NCBI GenBank assembly: GCA_903813345.2
Contig: CAIIXF020000009.1
Location: forward strand, 14,890,347 to 14,954,346
Source: Owenia fusiformis
Lineage: Eukaryota > Annelida > Polychaeta > Sabellida > Oweniidae
DNA: 64,000 nt
Reading direction: 5' to 3'
The position numbers were made by a program, and so were the translations under genes. Of this stretch, positions 10,776 through 22,039 are shown one piece after another (position 1 is the first letter of the stretch; every line of letters starts with the position of its first letter). The notes below the pieces were generated by a model that saw only the letters and a program-made list of their open reading frames with translations, did not search any database and had not been told where the DNA came from.

Positions 10776-12037
10776 AGGTACGTTCACACCAACGGCGCTT
10801 TGATGGCGCTTTAAAGCGGCTTGTAAAGCGGCACCAAAGCGTAACAAAGCTTGATTAAAGCGTCGGGGTCGTAATAGGTTGTAGAAAAGTTCGGAGTAAA
10901 GCGGGATATTCGGCAAGAGCGCTAAAAAATTTAAACTGTTTAAAAATTTTGGGCGCTCTGTTACGAATTGATTGAAGCGCCGAGAGCGTATCAAAGCTTA
11001 ACAAACCGTAACAAAGCTCAACAAAGCTTGACTCAAAGCGTAGGAAAGCTTAACACAGCTTGGTTCAAAGCGGGGACCCCAGTCTATTCACGGTCTGTTA
11101 CCACTTGACACGCTTCGTTAAGATGTCTCAAGTTTTGCTACGATCTGGCATGAAGATCTGACACGAGGTCAGACGCTTTCATCAATATCTGACACTCTTT
11201 GTTACACTTTCCTGAGGGACTCTCAAGCTTTCCAACGAATTGAGACGCTTTAATCAAGGATTGAAACGCTTTGCTGTACGCTTGACAAGTTTTCACACGC
11301 TATATCACGCCGTGCGACAAACGTCATGTCTTCTTCAGATAGGTCATGCTCTGGTCCATCTGGAATTTCTGGATCTCGTTGTTCTGCCATCGTGTTCTCG
11401 AGTCAAAGATGCAATGGTTTTATGGATCTACTGCATCTTTATCAGTTTATATAGTCATTGGATCAAAAGCGGCATGGAATCGGCGATCTCGACATTTTCC
11501 AATGCGTGACAGAGCTTAACAGAGCGTAACAATGCACAACAGAGTTTTGCAATCGTATCAGAGCCTGATTTAAAGCGTCATAATCGCATCAAAGCGTAAT
11601 AATGCTTATCAAAGCTTTTCAAAGCGTGATTTCAAGCGTAACAAAGCCTGATCAAAGCGGGATCAAAGCGTGAGGAACCTTTTAGAGCTATGTTAAGCTT
11701 TCCTACGCTTTGGATCAAGCTTTTCTGAGCTTTGTTACGGTTTGTTAAGCTTTGATACGCTCTCGGCGCTTAATCGATTCGTAACAGAGCGCCCAAAATT
11801 TTTTAAGAGTTTAAAATTTTTTGGCGCTCTTGCCGAATATCCCGCTTTACTCTGAGCTTTTCTACGACCTATTACGACCCCGACGCTTTAATCAAACTTT
11901 GTTACGCTTTGGTGCCGCTTTACAAGCCGCTTTAAAGCGCCATCAAAGCGCCGTTGGTATGAAGAAAAATGACAAAAATGACGGCGCTTTGCTCGCCGAT
12001 TTAAAGCGTGGCATTCGCCGTTGGTGTGAACGTACCT
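10776..12037. mobile_element. PIF/Harbinger-like fold-back built of GCTTTG words
   Basis: The ends are AGGTACGTTCACACCAACGG and its inverse, and the inverted arms extend about 260 bp (for example GCCGCTTTACAAGCCGC against its complement). TTA is present on both sides (10773-10775 and 12038-12040), fitting the TWA duplication of PIF/Harbinger. The homologous repeat at 15300-15375 (inverse orientation) is uninterrupted at this point, which confirms the insertion. The interior is a dense array of AACAAAGCTTGA and AAAGCGT words in both orientations. The frames at 10773-10994, 11240-11509 and 11821-12045 fall on this array and are not genes. Confidence 0.7.
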
Positions 12038-12040
12038 TTA

Positions 12041-12211
12041 TATAAGATTAGATAATCACAATATAGGGGATTGCAACAATTTCGGAAATTCGCGGAGGTC
12101 GAAAGCCACATTTGCGGGACTTCGCGGGACATTGCGGGACACGCGAATTAGCCTAATTTTGATCGAATTCGCGGGATAATCCCGCCATTCGCGGGACACT
12201 TGACAGCTCTG
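12041..12211 (-). repeat. CCCGCGAA repeat with terminus CAGAGCTGTCAAG
   Basis: Inverse of 2974-3128. It ends CGGGACACTTGACAGCTCTG at 12211. Confidence 0.55.
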
Positions 12212-12340
12212 CTACATAAGGGTAATTTGAAAAGTGAACCACTTAAACTGATGCATATTCAAGTTTAAGGGAATTTTATAATATCCTGCCATGTTATTTC
12301 CCCCGAATCAGCCACCTGGTGGCGAAACTGGTAACTATTA
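12212..12340 (-). repeat. Fragment of the 430 bp dispersed repeat with a CTCF-like word
   Basis: Inverse of about 27880-28010. It contains GCCACCTGGTGGC, the inverse of GCCACCAGGTGGC in the other copy, which resembles the vertebrate CTCF core. No function can be claimed. Confidence 0.5.
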
Positions 12341-12500
12341 TTACTGGGCCTTTAAAGGCCTTATTTTTTAATTTCAAGTTTTGAAGAAAATGGGCCTCAA
12401 AATTTGAGGGGCCCCAAATTTTCCCGTGCAGTCGTGGACGTTTTTTTCTCTGACCTGAAATTTGGCCCCCCCCCCCTTGTTGGTTACCAGATCCGCCCCT
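12341..12500. repeat. Truncated repeat ending AGATCCGCCCCTG
   Basis: It shares GGCCTTATTTTTTAATTTCA, TCTGACCTGAAAT and CCAGATCCGCCCCT with 15060-15215. The terminus CAGGGGCGGATCTGG read inwards is of hAT type. The left end is missing. Confidence 0.5.
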
Positions 12501-12860
12501 GAGTTCAGGTATGAGAGTGGTAATGTAGAAGTTAATGATTAGGACTGCTATAACCGTGACAATGTGTATTGCAAGGCCTGCCATGACCGTGTCAATGTAA
12601 TATAGTACTGCAAGGCCTGGCATGACCGTGACAGTGTAATATAGTATTGCAAGGCTAGGTATGACCGCCGTGGCAGTGTAATGTAGTATTGCTAGTTCAA
12701 GTATAAGAGTGGTAATGTAGAAATTTATGATTAGGACTGCTATAACAGTGACACTGTGAATTACAAAGGCTTGCATGACCGTGACAAGGTAATATACTAG
12801 TATTGCAAGGCCTGCCATGACTGTGACAATGTGATGCAAGGCCACATATGAGGGTGGTCA
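12501..12860 (+). repeat. Minisatellite array, CATGACCGTGACAATG units
   Basis: Same roughly 40 bp units as inside 1603-2648, including the GTATGAGAGTGGTAATG variant. The 183-codon minus-strand frame at 12294-12845 is a translation of these units plus adjoining repeat. Confidence 0.7.
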
Positions 12861-13994
12861 TGTAGAAATTTAGGCCTAGTCTGTGATAATGTGTCTAAAG
12901 TTTGAAAATATTTTTTTATCATTCATTTACTATTTGTCAAGACTTAAAAAGTGATTTTAGAGATTTTTGAACAAAAAAAAAATTTTGAAAAAAAGTTGTG
13001 AGCATTTCATTTCTCAAATATTCAAATTTCCCGCCATTTTTCAAAAAAAGTTGAAATTTCTGAATCATCAAATATTTCTTAATGCATTTCAAAAAAGATT
13101 ATCTTTTTAACACCAATGCAATGATTGAACAAAGGACACGCTATTTCAATAATAAAATGCCATATTTAATGGGCCACTTCAATGTTTTAGCATTTCAAAA
13201 ATATTTTGAAACATTAGTGATGTCACTAAGGTACCAAAAACATTTTGAAAAAAATCATATTTTTTTTTCGATGTCAATCTTTTCTAAATATGTTAGACTT
13301 TCATAAAAAAAACAATGTTGATTGTCTAACCAGGTTAAAAGGAAGAATAAATTATGTTTTAGATATCATTGTACCATTGGTTTCTATGAGAACTAAATTT
13401 TTGAAATGCATTTTCTCAGAACTATTTTCATGCACTGATAAGTTCATTTCTCGCTTATTTATGAACCGATTTTCTTAATTTTTTCGGCAAAAAACATGGG
13501 AGGATGAATGCTATACATTGGTATGAATTGTGGCTAATTAGAAGATATGAGTGACCTCTAAAAGTTGGTTTTAAATAAATTCACAAATTTTGGAACAAAA
13601 AGTCTATCAAAAACCACTTTTTGAAATTTAAAAAAAAAGTTTCACATATCACACTTTGATAACATTGGGTAAGACTGCAATATAAGCCAAAGTGGTTTAA
13701 ACTTTATATGGGGCCTTTAAACAATTTTAAGTGATCGTCATTATAATGATACAATTAAACAGTTTAACACTATATGATCATGTTGTTTAACTACCTTAAT
13801 AATTATGTTAATATCAAAATTACTACTAGACATCATATTCAGATTACTTTCCGCATATTTTAAAATAATTAATCATATCACGATAATAAACAATTTAGAC
13901 TGGAGACATAAAATATAAATATAAAATATTAAAATATTTAAAAGTGGAAAGTTAACAAATCACTTAACAACAACAATAAAAAATTCATAAATTA
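12861..13994. other. No recognised gene
   Basis: AT-rich with many A and T runs. The two overlapping 74-77 codon frames at 13082-13478 are rich in Phe, Lys and Asn and show no family motif. Confidence 0.45.
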
Positions 13995-14205
13995 AACGTA
14001 AAGGCTACGGTCGCGCCAGGCTTCCACGATAACACTCACGGTCATGACAAGCCTTGCAATATAATACAGCGTTGTCACGGTTATACCAGGCTTACACAAT
14101 AACACTGCCAGGGTCATGGCAGGATCCTTGCGCGACTTAAAAACACTGAATAACATGGTGACGGTTACGCCAGGCGTTAGTCTTGCAGTAGATAGCATGT
14201 GGATG
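13995..14205 (-). repeat. Detached terminal repeat of the minisatellite-bearing hAT-like family
   Basis: Carries GGTCGCGCCAGGCTTCCACG, GGCAGGATCCTTGCGC and GCGTTAGTCTTGCAGTAG. This is the same order as 2440-2648, followed by the CATGTGG terminus. Confidence 0.65.
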
Positions 14206-14930
14206 GAATGTTCTGGCGAAAGGAGATTGGGATTCCAAATTCTTGAAGTTGGGAAACACGAATGAAAAGAATGGAGTTACCTTTTATATTTCCCGAAACT
14301 CTCCAAAATTAGCTAATCTTGGTGACTGTAAATTGCACAGCTGCATTCAATGGAGTGTTCCCGTATTCAATCATCGTTTTTTGTCGACTGGTACGATTTA
14401 GACGAGCAAATAGCAAGATGAATGACCCTTGACCTCACCTTGACCGATGGTGATCACGTCATCAATATTACCAAAATCGCTTCAAATAATATTATGTTAA
14501 TTTCTAAATCAAAATTCAAAATCCGGAGTAATTACTTATTCTAAGGTTCATTACGAATCACTCAATAATTATCTTACGAATGAATTCTTCTTACATTAGA
14601 AATTAACATCTCATAAAATATTTCGAATTTATCGGTAGGAAACACGAAGAAATACATTTTTTTAACGACCATCTTTTAAAGTAGGTTGAATTTTTCAGGA
14701 GGGTAAACTTCCCGGGAATTTTAAGATTGTCACATCTTGTTTGAGAACGAGAACGAGACCTTGTGCCAAAAGCCCATCTTTTTAGTCAGTCGACCTGTTC
14801 AAAGTACATTTAGTATTATAATCGCATATCAGAACAATTTAGGAAACAATATTTTCTATCTATGTTGATTACAAAGCATCTGAGGTACGTAAATTTATAT
14901 GAACAACTGTGTCAATAGGGATTTTTTTTT
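14206..14930. other. No recognised gene
   Basis: No frame with family resemblance and no clear repeat structure. Confidence 0.4.
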
Positions 14931-15225
14931 ATTAAAATTTTTATTCCAAAAAATATAACATATGAACATATAATAAAATTTGGCGGGGGGGGGGGGGCCC
15001 GAGATGTTGGGTTTGCCCAGAAAAAAAAATTGGGCTCAAAGATATTTTTGCAAAAATTTGGCCTTTTTGGTCATTACTGGGTCTTTTAAGGCCTTATTTT
15101 TTAATTTCAGGCCAAATTTTGTAGAATAAAGGCCTCTTAATTTCAAAATTTGGGCCCAATTTTTTTTTCTGACCTGAAATGTGGGCCCCCCCTTGTTGGG
15201 TCCCAGATCCGCCCCTTAATTCACG
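14931..15225. repeat. GGCGGATC-type repeat with a 13 G run
   Basis: Contains 13 consecutive G at 14985-14997 and near-palindromic AAATTTGGCC / GGCCAAATTTTG blocks. The end CCCAGATCCGCCCCTTAA is shared with 12490-12500. Confidence 0.5.
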
Positions 15226-15755
15226 TGTCCTTCAATGTCCTGCGAAGTCCCGCAAATGTCGGCTTTGACCTCGGCGAATTTTCAAAATTGTAGCAATCCC
15301 CGAGGATAAATAATTGTGATTATCTTGTGATATAAGAAGCTAAGTTTTTTGCGCTTTTGAGGAGTAAAGTTTACCTAATTTGAAAAGTGCTGCCAAACTC
15401 CCAGTGCATCAGATCATCGAAGACTGCTTTTGGAAAGAGCATATAGTTCATTTATAAAACTGTGATTTTGATCCAAATAACACCATAGTTCGCTTTTCAA
15501 GTACCTAGTTAGTATGCCATTATTTGGTATCAAAATAAAGAGGAAGAGTGCAATTTTCATATTAATTACGAAAATAGGGATATATGTCACGAATAGTTCC
15601 AATGTTGGCCTTTTTACTACCCGTGTCACGGCCTTCATCTCAGAACTGAGCAAATGTTAACAAACGCTAGTTCCAATAAATGGACACTGATATCTCAAAA
15701 AGAAACCTGACTGCCTATAATTTGATGTAGATTAATCGAACCCCTTTATGAATGG
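15226..15755 (-). repeat. Old long repeat carrying the unoccupied Harbinger target
   Basis: Inverse copy of sequence flanking 10776-12037. The segment near 15320-15350 reads through GATATAAGAAGCTAAG without an insertion. It also contains the region (about 15690-15715) that is interrupted by 9626-10529 in the other copy, so it records two empty sites. The 79-codon frame on the minus strand is part of the repeat. Confidence 0.6.
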
Positions 15756-16389
15756 TAGAGATTAAAAGGTGGATTGGATCGAGTAGATTGGATTCATGTA
15801 AAAGGTGGATTGGATCAGGAATCTTCAAAATATAGAATTTCTTTCTTTTGATTTTTTCTGTTAATTATCCTCTAGCTATTTCAATCTATAAAATATTGAG
15901 TCCCTTTGAGAAATCAGAACAAAGCAAAGACAAACACATACTCTGATAAGATGATGAATACTCCTAAGTATTCAACTGCTTTCCCTTGTAAACCTACCTT
16001 TGTAAGACATAATAAACATAGATCTGTAGATAAAAGCTGTCATTCAAATTGATGTGCAAATGTTCTAAAACAATGTCTGCTACATATGTATGTTCTAATT
16101 GGTCTGAAAACGGATGATATGGATCTTCAAGCCAGTCTATCTATGATGTATGAAATGTCCTTAAAATTACACTTGGAATGAATAAGATACTGAATCACCC
16201 TTCTAGACCAACCAAGCAAAATAATATTACATATTTTATTTGACATTATGGAAGTGAAGAGAGGACCCATCTTCTTAGAGGGAGATCAATAGATTTTTTA
16301 AGGAAAATCCATATTTTGAAGATTCCCGATCCAATCCACCTTTTACATGAATCCAATCCACTCGATCCAATCCATCTTTTAATCTTTAC
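15756..16389. mobile_element. GGTGGATTGGATC-ended element
   Basis: The left arm AGATTAAAAGGTGGATTGG, then GGATTCATGTAAAAGGTGG, then GAATCTTCAAAATAT, is mirrored at 16300-16389. Each arm is about 75 bp. The flanks TTATGAATGG and TTATGAATAG are similar over 8-10 bp, suggesting a target duplication in the old long repeat, which continues on both sides. The superfamily is undecided (hAT or MULE by length). The interior has no coding frame of interest. Confidence 0.55.
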
Positions 16390-16620
16390 CTTATGAATAG
16401 GTACATTTTTATATATAACACTATGGGGGGTAAATGTTTCATAGTTGATCATGAACGACAAAAGTGCAAAGTATTGTTCAGAATTTTTGAATTTCGTGTT
16501 GGATTACGATATTCACACCTAAAGCGTGGTTTTGTGATAGTTTAATAATATTTCTATGCGTATTGTGTGGAATTGTGTTGACGTTTACTAAGTTAAATGC
16601 ATTATATTTGATAAATCAGT
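16390..16620 (+). repeat. Old long repeat, right flank
   Basis: Near-identical to 4320-4500 (GGTAAATGTTTCATAGTTG, AGTATTGTTCAGAATTTT). Confidence 0.55.
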
Positions 16621-16925
16621 ATCTGAAAGTTTGATTTGAGTACTTTTATAAAAGCCCCAATAACGCAAATCCCTTGAATGTCCTGCAACATCCCACAAAT
16701 TTGTCCTTCTATGATGTCTTTGGTGGTTACCCTGTTAACTGTCCCACAATTAGCATGTTTGTCCCTCGAATGGTCCCGCGAAATCCCGTGAATTTGATCA
16801 AAATTTGACCTATTAGCCCAATCACGCAAATCCCTTAAATGTCCCGCAAAATCCCGCAAATTAAGTGGATGTCCCGCAAAATCCAGCGAATTTTTGGCAC
16901 TGGGTCTAAAAAATCCATCCCGCGA
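16621..16925 (-). repeat. CCCGCGAAATCCCG family copy
   Basis: Repeated CCCGCAAAATCCCGCAAA words and TTGGCACTGGGTCTAAAAAA, as at 7500-7840. The 117-codon minus-strand frame is repeat-derived. Confidence 0.55.
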
Positions 16926-17940
16926 AAAATTGTGATCTGATTTCAAGTCAAACAAGAGGAAATCTATGAAAATTCAATATTAAGATTTAAGAAATCCAAA
17001 AATTGTGCATTGCTTTTGAAACAGGGTTTAGGTTTTCATATACATCAAATTTTGGTACAACTTCATTTTTATATCACATTGATTTAGGTTTTAAGATATA
17101 TGTTATTGTTCTATACATTTGATGTACATCATTTCTATTCTTTATTCTCCTTAAGTCCACTTGCACTCAATACGTGATATCATTCATAAATAACATTAAA
17201 ATCTTGGCTCTTTTCATATTGTTATGTCTTTTCTATCAGGAGAGTTCCAATTCCCATAAAGGAGGATTTTTTAGTTCAGGATATTCTAGTGTATTACATA
17301 ATCTACTTGGCTTTCTATTGGTTCAAATGTTGGTTCCTCATGGGAATCAACATTTGCCTCCATTTAAAGGAGGTTTAGAAGGTCCAGTAGATTTAATATG
17401 ACATTAACTTTAATTTGTTCATTATTGGTTTATTTATTTGGTAATTATGGGAAATTATTATTCGCCTCCTTTTTGGAACCTTCCCTGTGGAACTTTCCAT
17501 ACTTTCTGTCTTTTCTTGATTATCATCTCAGAATATCATCTTCAGAACAGTTTTTACCACGGCACAACATACTGATTAAACTAAACTCAATGTAAAGATT
17601 GGATTTTGATAATGAAATAATAAACGTTTAGGACTTTAACTTTAAGAATTTTATGTTACTTTATTCGAACCTTAAAAAACTGTTTCACTTTCTTGTAAAC
17701 TCATATCTTAGGCAATCAAGTCGTAAACAAGGTAGAAAGTGTGTGTGTGAAAAATGTACAAATAACTCTGAGTCTGATTACCACCATGTTTCTGACAATG
17801 TTTGTTCAGTTAGGCAAACTGGGGGATATAACCCAACAAAATCACAAACTATAATGGAAGAGATAGGCATCCATCATATTGGGTGAGATGTTTTCAATCC
17901 CCCTCCCCCTAAAATACCTCAGGCCAATGGTAGCCTTCTC
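16926..17940 (+). other. Low-repeat stretch with three unrecognised small frames
   Basis: I recognise no repeat family here. Three successive plus-strand frames (17174-17401, 17398-17595, 17653-17886) lie close together. The first has a hydrophobic N-terminal run (ILALFILLCLF), but its only start is GTG. The third begins with ATG and has a short Cys cluster (CVCEKC). None resembles a family I know, and in AT-rich animal DNA such frames arise by chance. They may be chance frames or exon pieces. Confidence 0.25.
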
Positions 17941-17944
17941 TGCA

Positions 17945-18200
17945 ATTGCTGCGGTTAACCGCAGCTCAAGTCCCAGAGTGAAATGGCTCCGACAGTGCTG
18001 CGGTTAACTGCAGCCTTCTTGCAGCATGCTGCGGCAGCGCTGCGGCAGCCTAATTTGCATGCTGTGGGAGCGCTGCGGCAGCAGGCTGCGGCAGCTCCAC
18101 GGCAGCCTAATTTGCATGCTGCGGGAGCGCTGCGGCAGCCTAATTTGCATGATAAATTTCAATGTGCTGCCGCAGCGCTGCGGCAGTAGGCTGCGGGAGC
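17945..18200. repeat. GC-rich minisatellite of GCTGCGGCAG units
   Basis: The palindromic core CAGCGCTGCGGCAG alternates with CCTAATTTGCATG, which contains ATTTGCAT (inverse of the octamer ATGCAAAT) three times. The surroundings are AT-rich, so this is an abrupt GC island. The three overlapping 68-77 codon frames in different phases show it is a repeat and not a coding region. Confidence 0.75.
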
Positions 18201-18217
18201 CAGTAAATTTCCGTAAG

Positions 18218-18700
18218 GGAACCGTTTGGTAGATCAATTTGAAATTTTCAGGGATGATTCTTAGTATGAAAATCTAGATCTGATTAGTTTTTGGCATTTT
18301 GGGTAAATGTCAAGGCAGCCATTTTGGATTTTCTGTTCTAAAATCTTGTCTGTAAAGTCTTGATCTTGTCTATGCATTTCCAGGTGAACCGTTTGGTAGA
18401 TCAATTTCAAATTTTCAGGGATGATTCTTAGTATGAATATCTAGAACAGATTAGTTTTTTGGCATTCTGGATAAATGTCAAATCTCGTCTGTAAAGTCTT
18501 GTTTACATGTTTTCTGGTTAACTGTGTGACGGATCAATTTCAAATTTTCACTGGTTTATTAGTATGAAAATCTAGAACTGACTAAATTTTGGCATTCTGG
18601 GTTAAATTTTAAGGTGACCATTTTGGATTTTCCGTCCTCAAATTGTGTCGGTAAATTATTGTCTACTCATTTTTAGGATAACCATTTGACGGGATCATAG
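18218..18700 (+). repeat. Tandem repeat, three and a fraction units of about 130-166 bp
   Basis: Units begin at about 18218 and 18383 (GAACCGTTTGGTAGATC), 18521 (AACTGTGTGACGGATC) and 18678 (partial). Each has CAAATTTTCA-GG, then AGTATGAA-ATCTAGA, then TTTGGCATT. Confidence 0.7.
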
Positions 18701-18731
18701 GTGGGGACATTTTGTACACATTTGTGTTCTT

Positions 18732-19389
18732 GTCTTCAAACTTGTTCCACACAGAAATACCTTTCAGTCGAGACATTGCTTTTGTTTACAAAGTCCCTCG
18801 TTTTAGCGGCGTTTTGGTCCCTAGATGTGAGAAGTTGCAAATCCTCAGAGATTTTAACCACAATCCTTGATATCTCGCCAGTTCCTCTATCACTCTTCCC
18901 CATATTCTGCGCAAGGACTCTTATTACAACCCTCCATCGCTGCATCGCAGCAATTCTGAAAAGTCCTACGCAACTGTTCGAAATGGACCAAAACGCCCCG
19001 CAGAGTCTATGACTACAAACGTGTAGTTTCAAGATGTATAGATCCAATGGGGCGTTTTGGAAGAGAACGGGCGTTTTGATCAATTTCGGGGAGAATAATA
19101 AAAGAACTGGCGATTTATCAAGGCTTTTGGTTGAAATCTCTGAAGATTTACATCTTCTCACATCTGGGGACCAAAACGCCGCTAAAACGAGCGACTCTGT
19201 ACACAAAAGCAATGTCTCGAGTGAAAGGTATTTCTGTGAAGGTTTTAATAGAACAGGTTTGAAGAAAAACGGTGTAGTGTGAGACTCACAATCATTGATT
19301 TTCCAAAGAAAGGGTAGGTTTAAAATTCAAATTAATGGTTTTGCGGGGTGTTTTGGTTTCGATACGCCCAGGTGAGTTAGTACCGCGTG
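18732..19389. mobile_element. Decayed CACGCGG-family element with long fold-back
   Basis: Right end TTAGTACCGCGTG at 19389 matches the family terminus CACGCGGTACTAA; no matching left terminus is seen. The body at 18732-19266 folds: GTTTTAGCGGCGTTTTGGTC pairs with GACCAAAACGCCGCTAAAAC, and CTTCAAACTTGTTCC with its degenerate complement. The 103, 158 and 82 codon frames here are mirror translations of the palindrome. Confidence 0.6.
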
Positions 19390-20400
19390 AATATACAGGT
19401 AAAATTTGAATTAGGATTACATACAAGAATTAATTATGATCATGGCCATTGTTACTAATGGAGTAAATCGTGCATTGTTATGTAATAAACATGAAAAAAT
19501 GTTTTTCATAAAAATTACTATGACATCATATAAAATATCAATATATGATATTACTATATGGTTACCAATACATATAGCTTAGAAGATAAAAAGTAATCTG
19601 TGATGAAGATAAATACATCGAAAATTTGTAAATCTCAACATTTTAACATGTATGTAGATAATCATGTTTTTATTTTTGAGTTATTTCTTTAAATCATACA
19701 TGAAAAGTACAAAATATGATTTTTCTTGGAATGTGTACAGGAAGCATTTTTCTCCAATTTTGAAAACCCAAGTCAATACTTATGCATGAAATATGGGAAG
19801 TTGCATAACCTTTTCTTGAAAACCTACAGTTCCAAATATCATGGTCAGAATGACCCAAAACATGATGAAAATGTGACTGAAAAATAATTAAAAGTTTGAC
19901 CTTGAGAAAATGTGCCCAGTATATTGGTCTAAATGATATGAGTTTTGAATAATAATTTCTTGTAATGCTTGAACTGAATGTTTTATGTTAACGTAGTAGT
20001 TGTACTGGTAGATAGATCCTCTTTAACCTGGATCTTAGCTAGAGGTAAACAAAGCTATGTGACTGATAGTTAGAGCATGGGGCCATAAATAAACCATACT
20101 GCGTAGTTTTATTTAGCAGATTCAAAACAAAACATGTCTAGCATGTACAGGTAGGAAATATGTGTGCAATTTAATTAAATAAGGTGATGTTCTACCTTGA
20201 ATTAATATAATTTAAATATTTGTTTTGAAGGTAAATAATTTTGTATAAGTTGCCTGTATGTCAAAATGATTTATTTAGTTTATTTGAAAAATAAGTTATT
20301 TTGATCACATTCATCTGTATAGTAAGTAATTCTTTTTTTTAATTTGTCATAATGTATCATCAGACATATTCGCAATTTATGTGAAACTTCCGAACGAACT
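19390..20400. other. Unassigned AT-rich DNA with one repeat fragment
   Basis: At 19800-19930 the words CATGGTCAGAATGACCC and AAACATGATGAAAATGTG match the arms of the TTAA element at 34186-34942. The rest has no recognised content. Confidence 0.4.
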
Positions 20401-20640
20401 ATGTTAGGTTATTTTGGCGTTGGACGACCTCTATCATACTTTTTATGTCGCAACCACATAGTGTGGGGCCATATTGTCGGCCTCCGTCTGTCCGTCCATC
20501 TGTCCATCCATCCGTCTGTAGGTCCGACAGTTTTCTCAAAAAACGCTACAGGTATCACTTTCATTTTCAGAGATAACTTATGAGTATTTACAGATCGGGT
20601 AGACAAGATTTTGACTCGATACCTACTCCCTGTCTGCCAC
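20401..20640 (+). repeat. GTCC-type repeat copy
   Basis: It contains a run of CCGTCTGTCCGTCCATC type at about 20480-20525 followed by TATCACTTTCATTTTC. It is one of four loci with (GTCC)n cores (also 43540-43600, 47585-47645, 56940-57005). Confidence 0.55.
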
Positions 20641-21165
20641 TTTGAAGTCAAATGTTAAAATCCTTGTCTGCAAACTTTAAGAAAAACAGCTTCACTGAGT
20701 TACTTTTAAAACTTTAACAACTTCTTACTCACTTCATTCTATGTCTGATTAGGTTTTGGACGGAATGCACTAAAAACCCTTCGACGCTACGACCCTTCAG
20801 ACTACGACTTACTGGGTGTCAAGAATTTTTTGGGATGGATTTTTATAAAAATCCTTCGACCTTCATTTGCAGCTTGGTACTGACTTGTTCAGACCACAGA
20901 GAACTATTCACATATGATTTGTATCATTTTTAATGCTAATACAAATCATATGTAAATAGTTTTCTGTGGTTCAGACCCCTGATTTAGCCATAATTAGTCC
21001 ATATCTCTATCAAAATCTAGGTCAAATTCATAGTTTTCCTTATTTTTAGGATTCTGGCACCACTTTAATAATATTCTTCGAAATTTGGTACTATACAGAT
21101 AGCAAAGAGTATGTAGAGAGCGTAAGTCTCTTGCCGCCAGAGAGTATTTTGAACCGATTTTGAGA
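20641..21165. repeat. Old dispersed repeat with GGAATGCACTAAAAACCC fragment and hairpin
   Basis: About 20765-20880 is a solo end of the GGAATGTACTAAAAACCC family (complete at 36222-40580). At 20893-20970 a hairpin has 32 bp arms: CACATATGATTTGTAT pairs with ATACAAATCATATGT. From about 20980 the sequence is the old dispersed repeat (TCAAAATCTAGGTCAAATTC, CCGATTTTGAGATAT) that also fills 33.4-36.2 kb. Confidence 0.55.
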
Positions 21166-21170
21166 TATTG

Positions 21171-21867
21171 CAGAGGCGTAGCTAGCCCATTTTGCGAGTG
21201 TACGCCCGTATGATTTCCCGGTTTTATCAAAATTAACAAAACGATGGTTCCATAAAATAGGAAGATCCCGGGTGTTCAGAAGATAGGGGGCACACTAAAC
21301 ATGATTCAATGAAGGAAATATGTATTGTTTGATCATTTTGACATAGCTTTTTAAAGGGATTGAATTAACTGTATTAACAGATAATATTCGGGAAACAAAA
21401 TAGACAGATTCTATATAATCATGCCATCGACGATCGAAGCCGTCTATCAAGGCGATTTTATTTTTTAGGCTACCTAAAACTGTATGTATGAGGCTCATTG
21501 TTTTAAGCTTTTGTGGCCATTCTCCATGAAATATTATTATTTTTTCTGTGTTTTTATCTAGCTCACAAGATGATTAACAATAAAAGAACAGTTACACGAC
21601 CGTCTCAACTCCATTTCGGATCTTAACAATCTGTACGTGATTCTATAGAATAAATTCTATCTTTCTGTTTTTGCATTTGCGAACATGTCAATCAATGTTT
21701 ATATCCTGTTCCCTATGGATATGTATCATGGCCAAGGAAGAAAGTCTTTCCTCGTTCATTGTGGAACGCAAGTATGACTTAATGCGTTTTTATTTTGTTA
21801 TTTTATTTTTCCTTAAAATTTGAGAGTACGCCTGTGCGTACTTGGCGTACACGTAGCTACGCCACTG
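21171..21867. mobile_element. CAGWGGCGTAGCTA element, hAT-like
   Basis: Inverted ends CAGAGGCGTAGCTAG and CAGTGGCGTAGCTACG, with the 5 bp TATTG on both sides (21166-21170 and 21868-21872). Removing it rejoins the old dispersed repeat (GAGATATTGTGTC-GGAAAGTAGG), as read uninterrupted at about 35240. A 5 bp duplication would fit a minor hAT group; the family is not certain. Interior frames are short and unrecognised. Confidence 0.6.
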
Positions 21868-22039
21868 TATTGTGTCAGGAAAGTAGGTCAAAACAAAAAG
21901 TTTTCCAAATTTAATGTGTGAGCTATTAAATAAGGGTAGTTTTCTCAGAAATCCGAATCTGGAAACTAAATTTCGATTGGTCTGTACAGTAGAGGTGTAA
22001 CTCGCCAGAAAAATCCAACTCGAGTTCAACTTGCCAAAT

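Noticed and set aside
12294-12845. 183-codon minus-strand frame, the second longest in the window
   Set aside because: Same minisatellite units joined to unrelated repeat sequence; no independent protein features.
17174-17886. Small secreted-protein-like frames
   Set aside because: The first lacks an ATG, none has a family match and there is no splice logic. Kept only as an unassigned stretch.
18701-19282. Three frames of 82-158 codons with similar peptides on both strands
   Set aside because: They are mirror readings of one palindrome (shared SLVLAAFW / SSEI words), which explains the similarity without a gene family.
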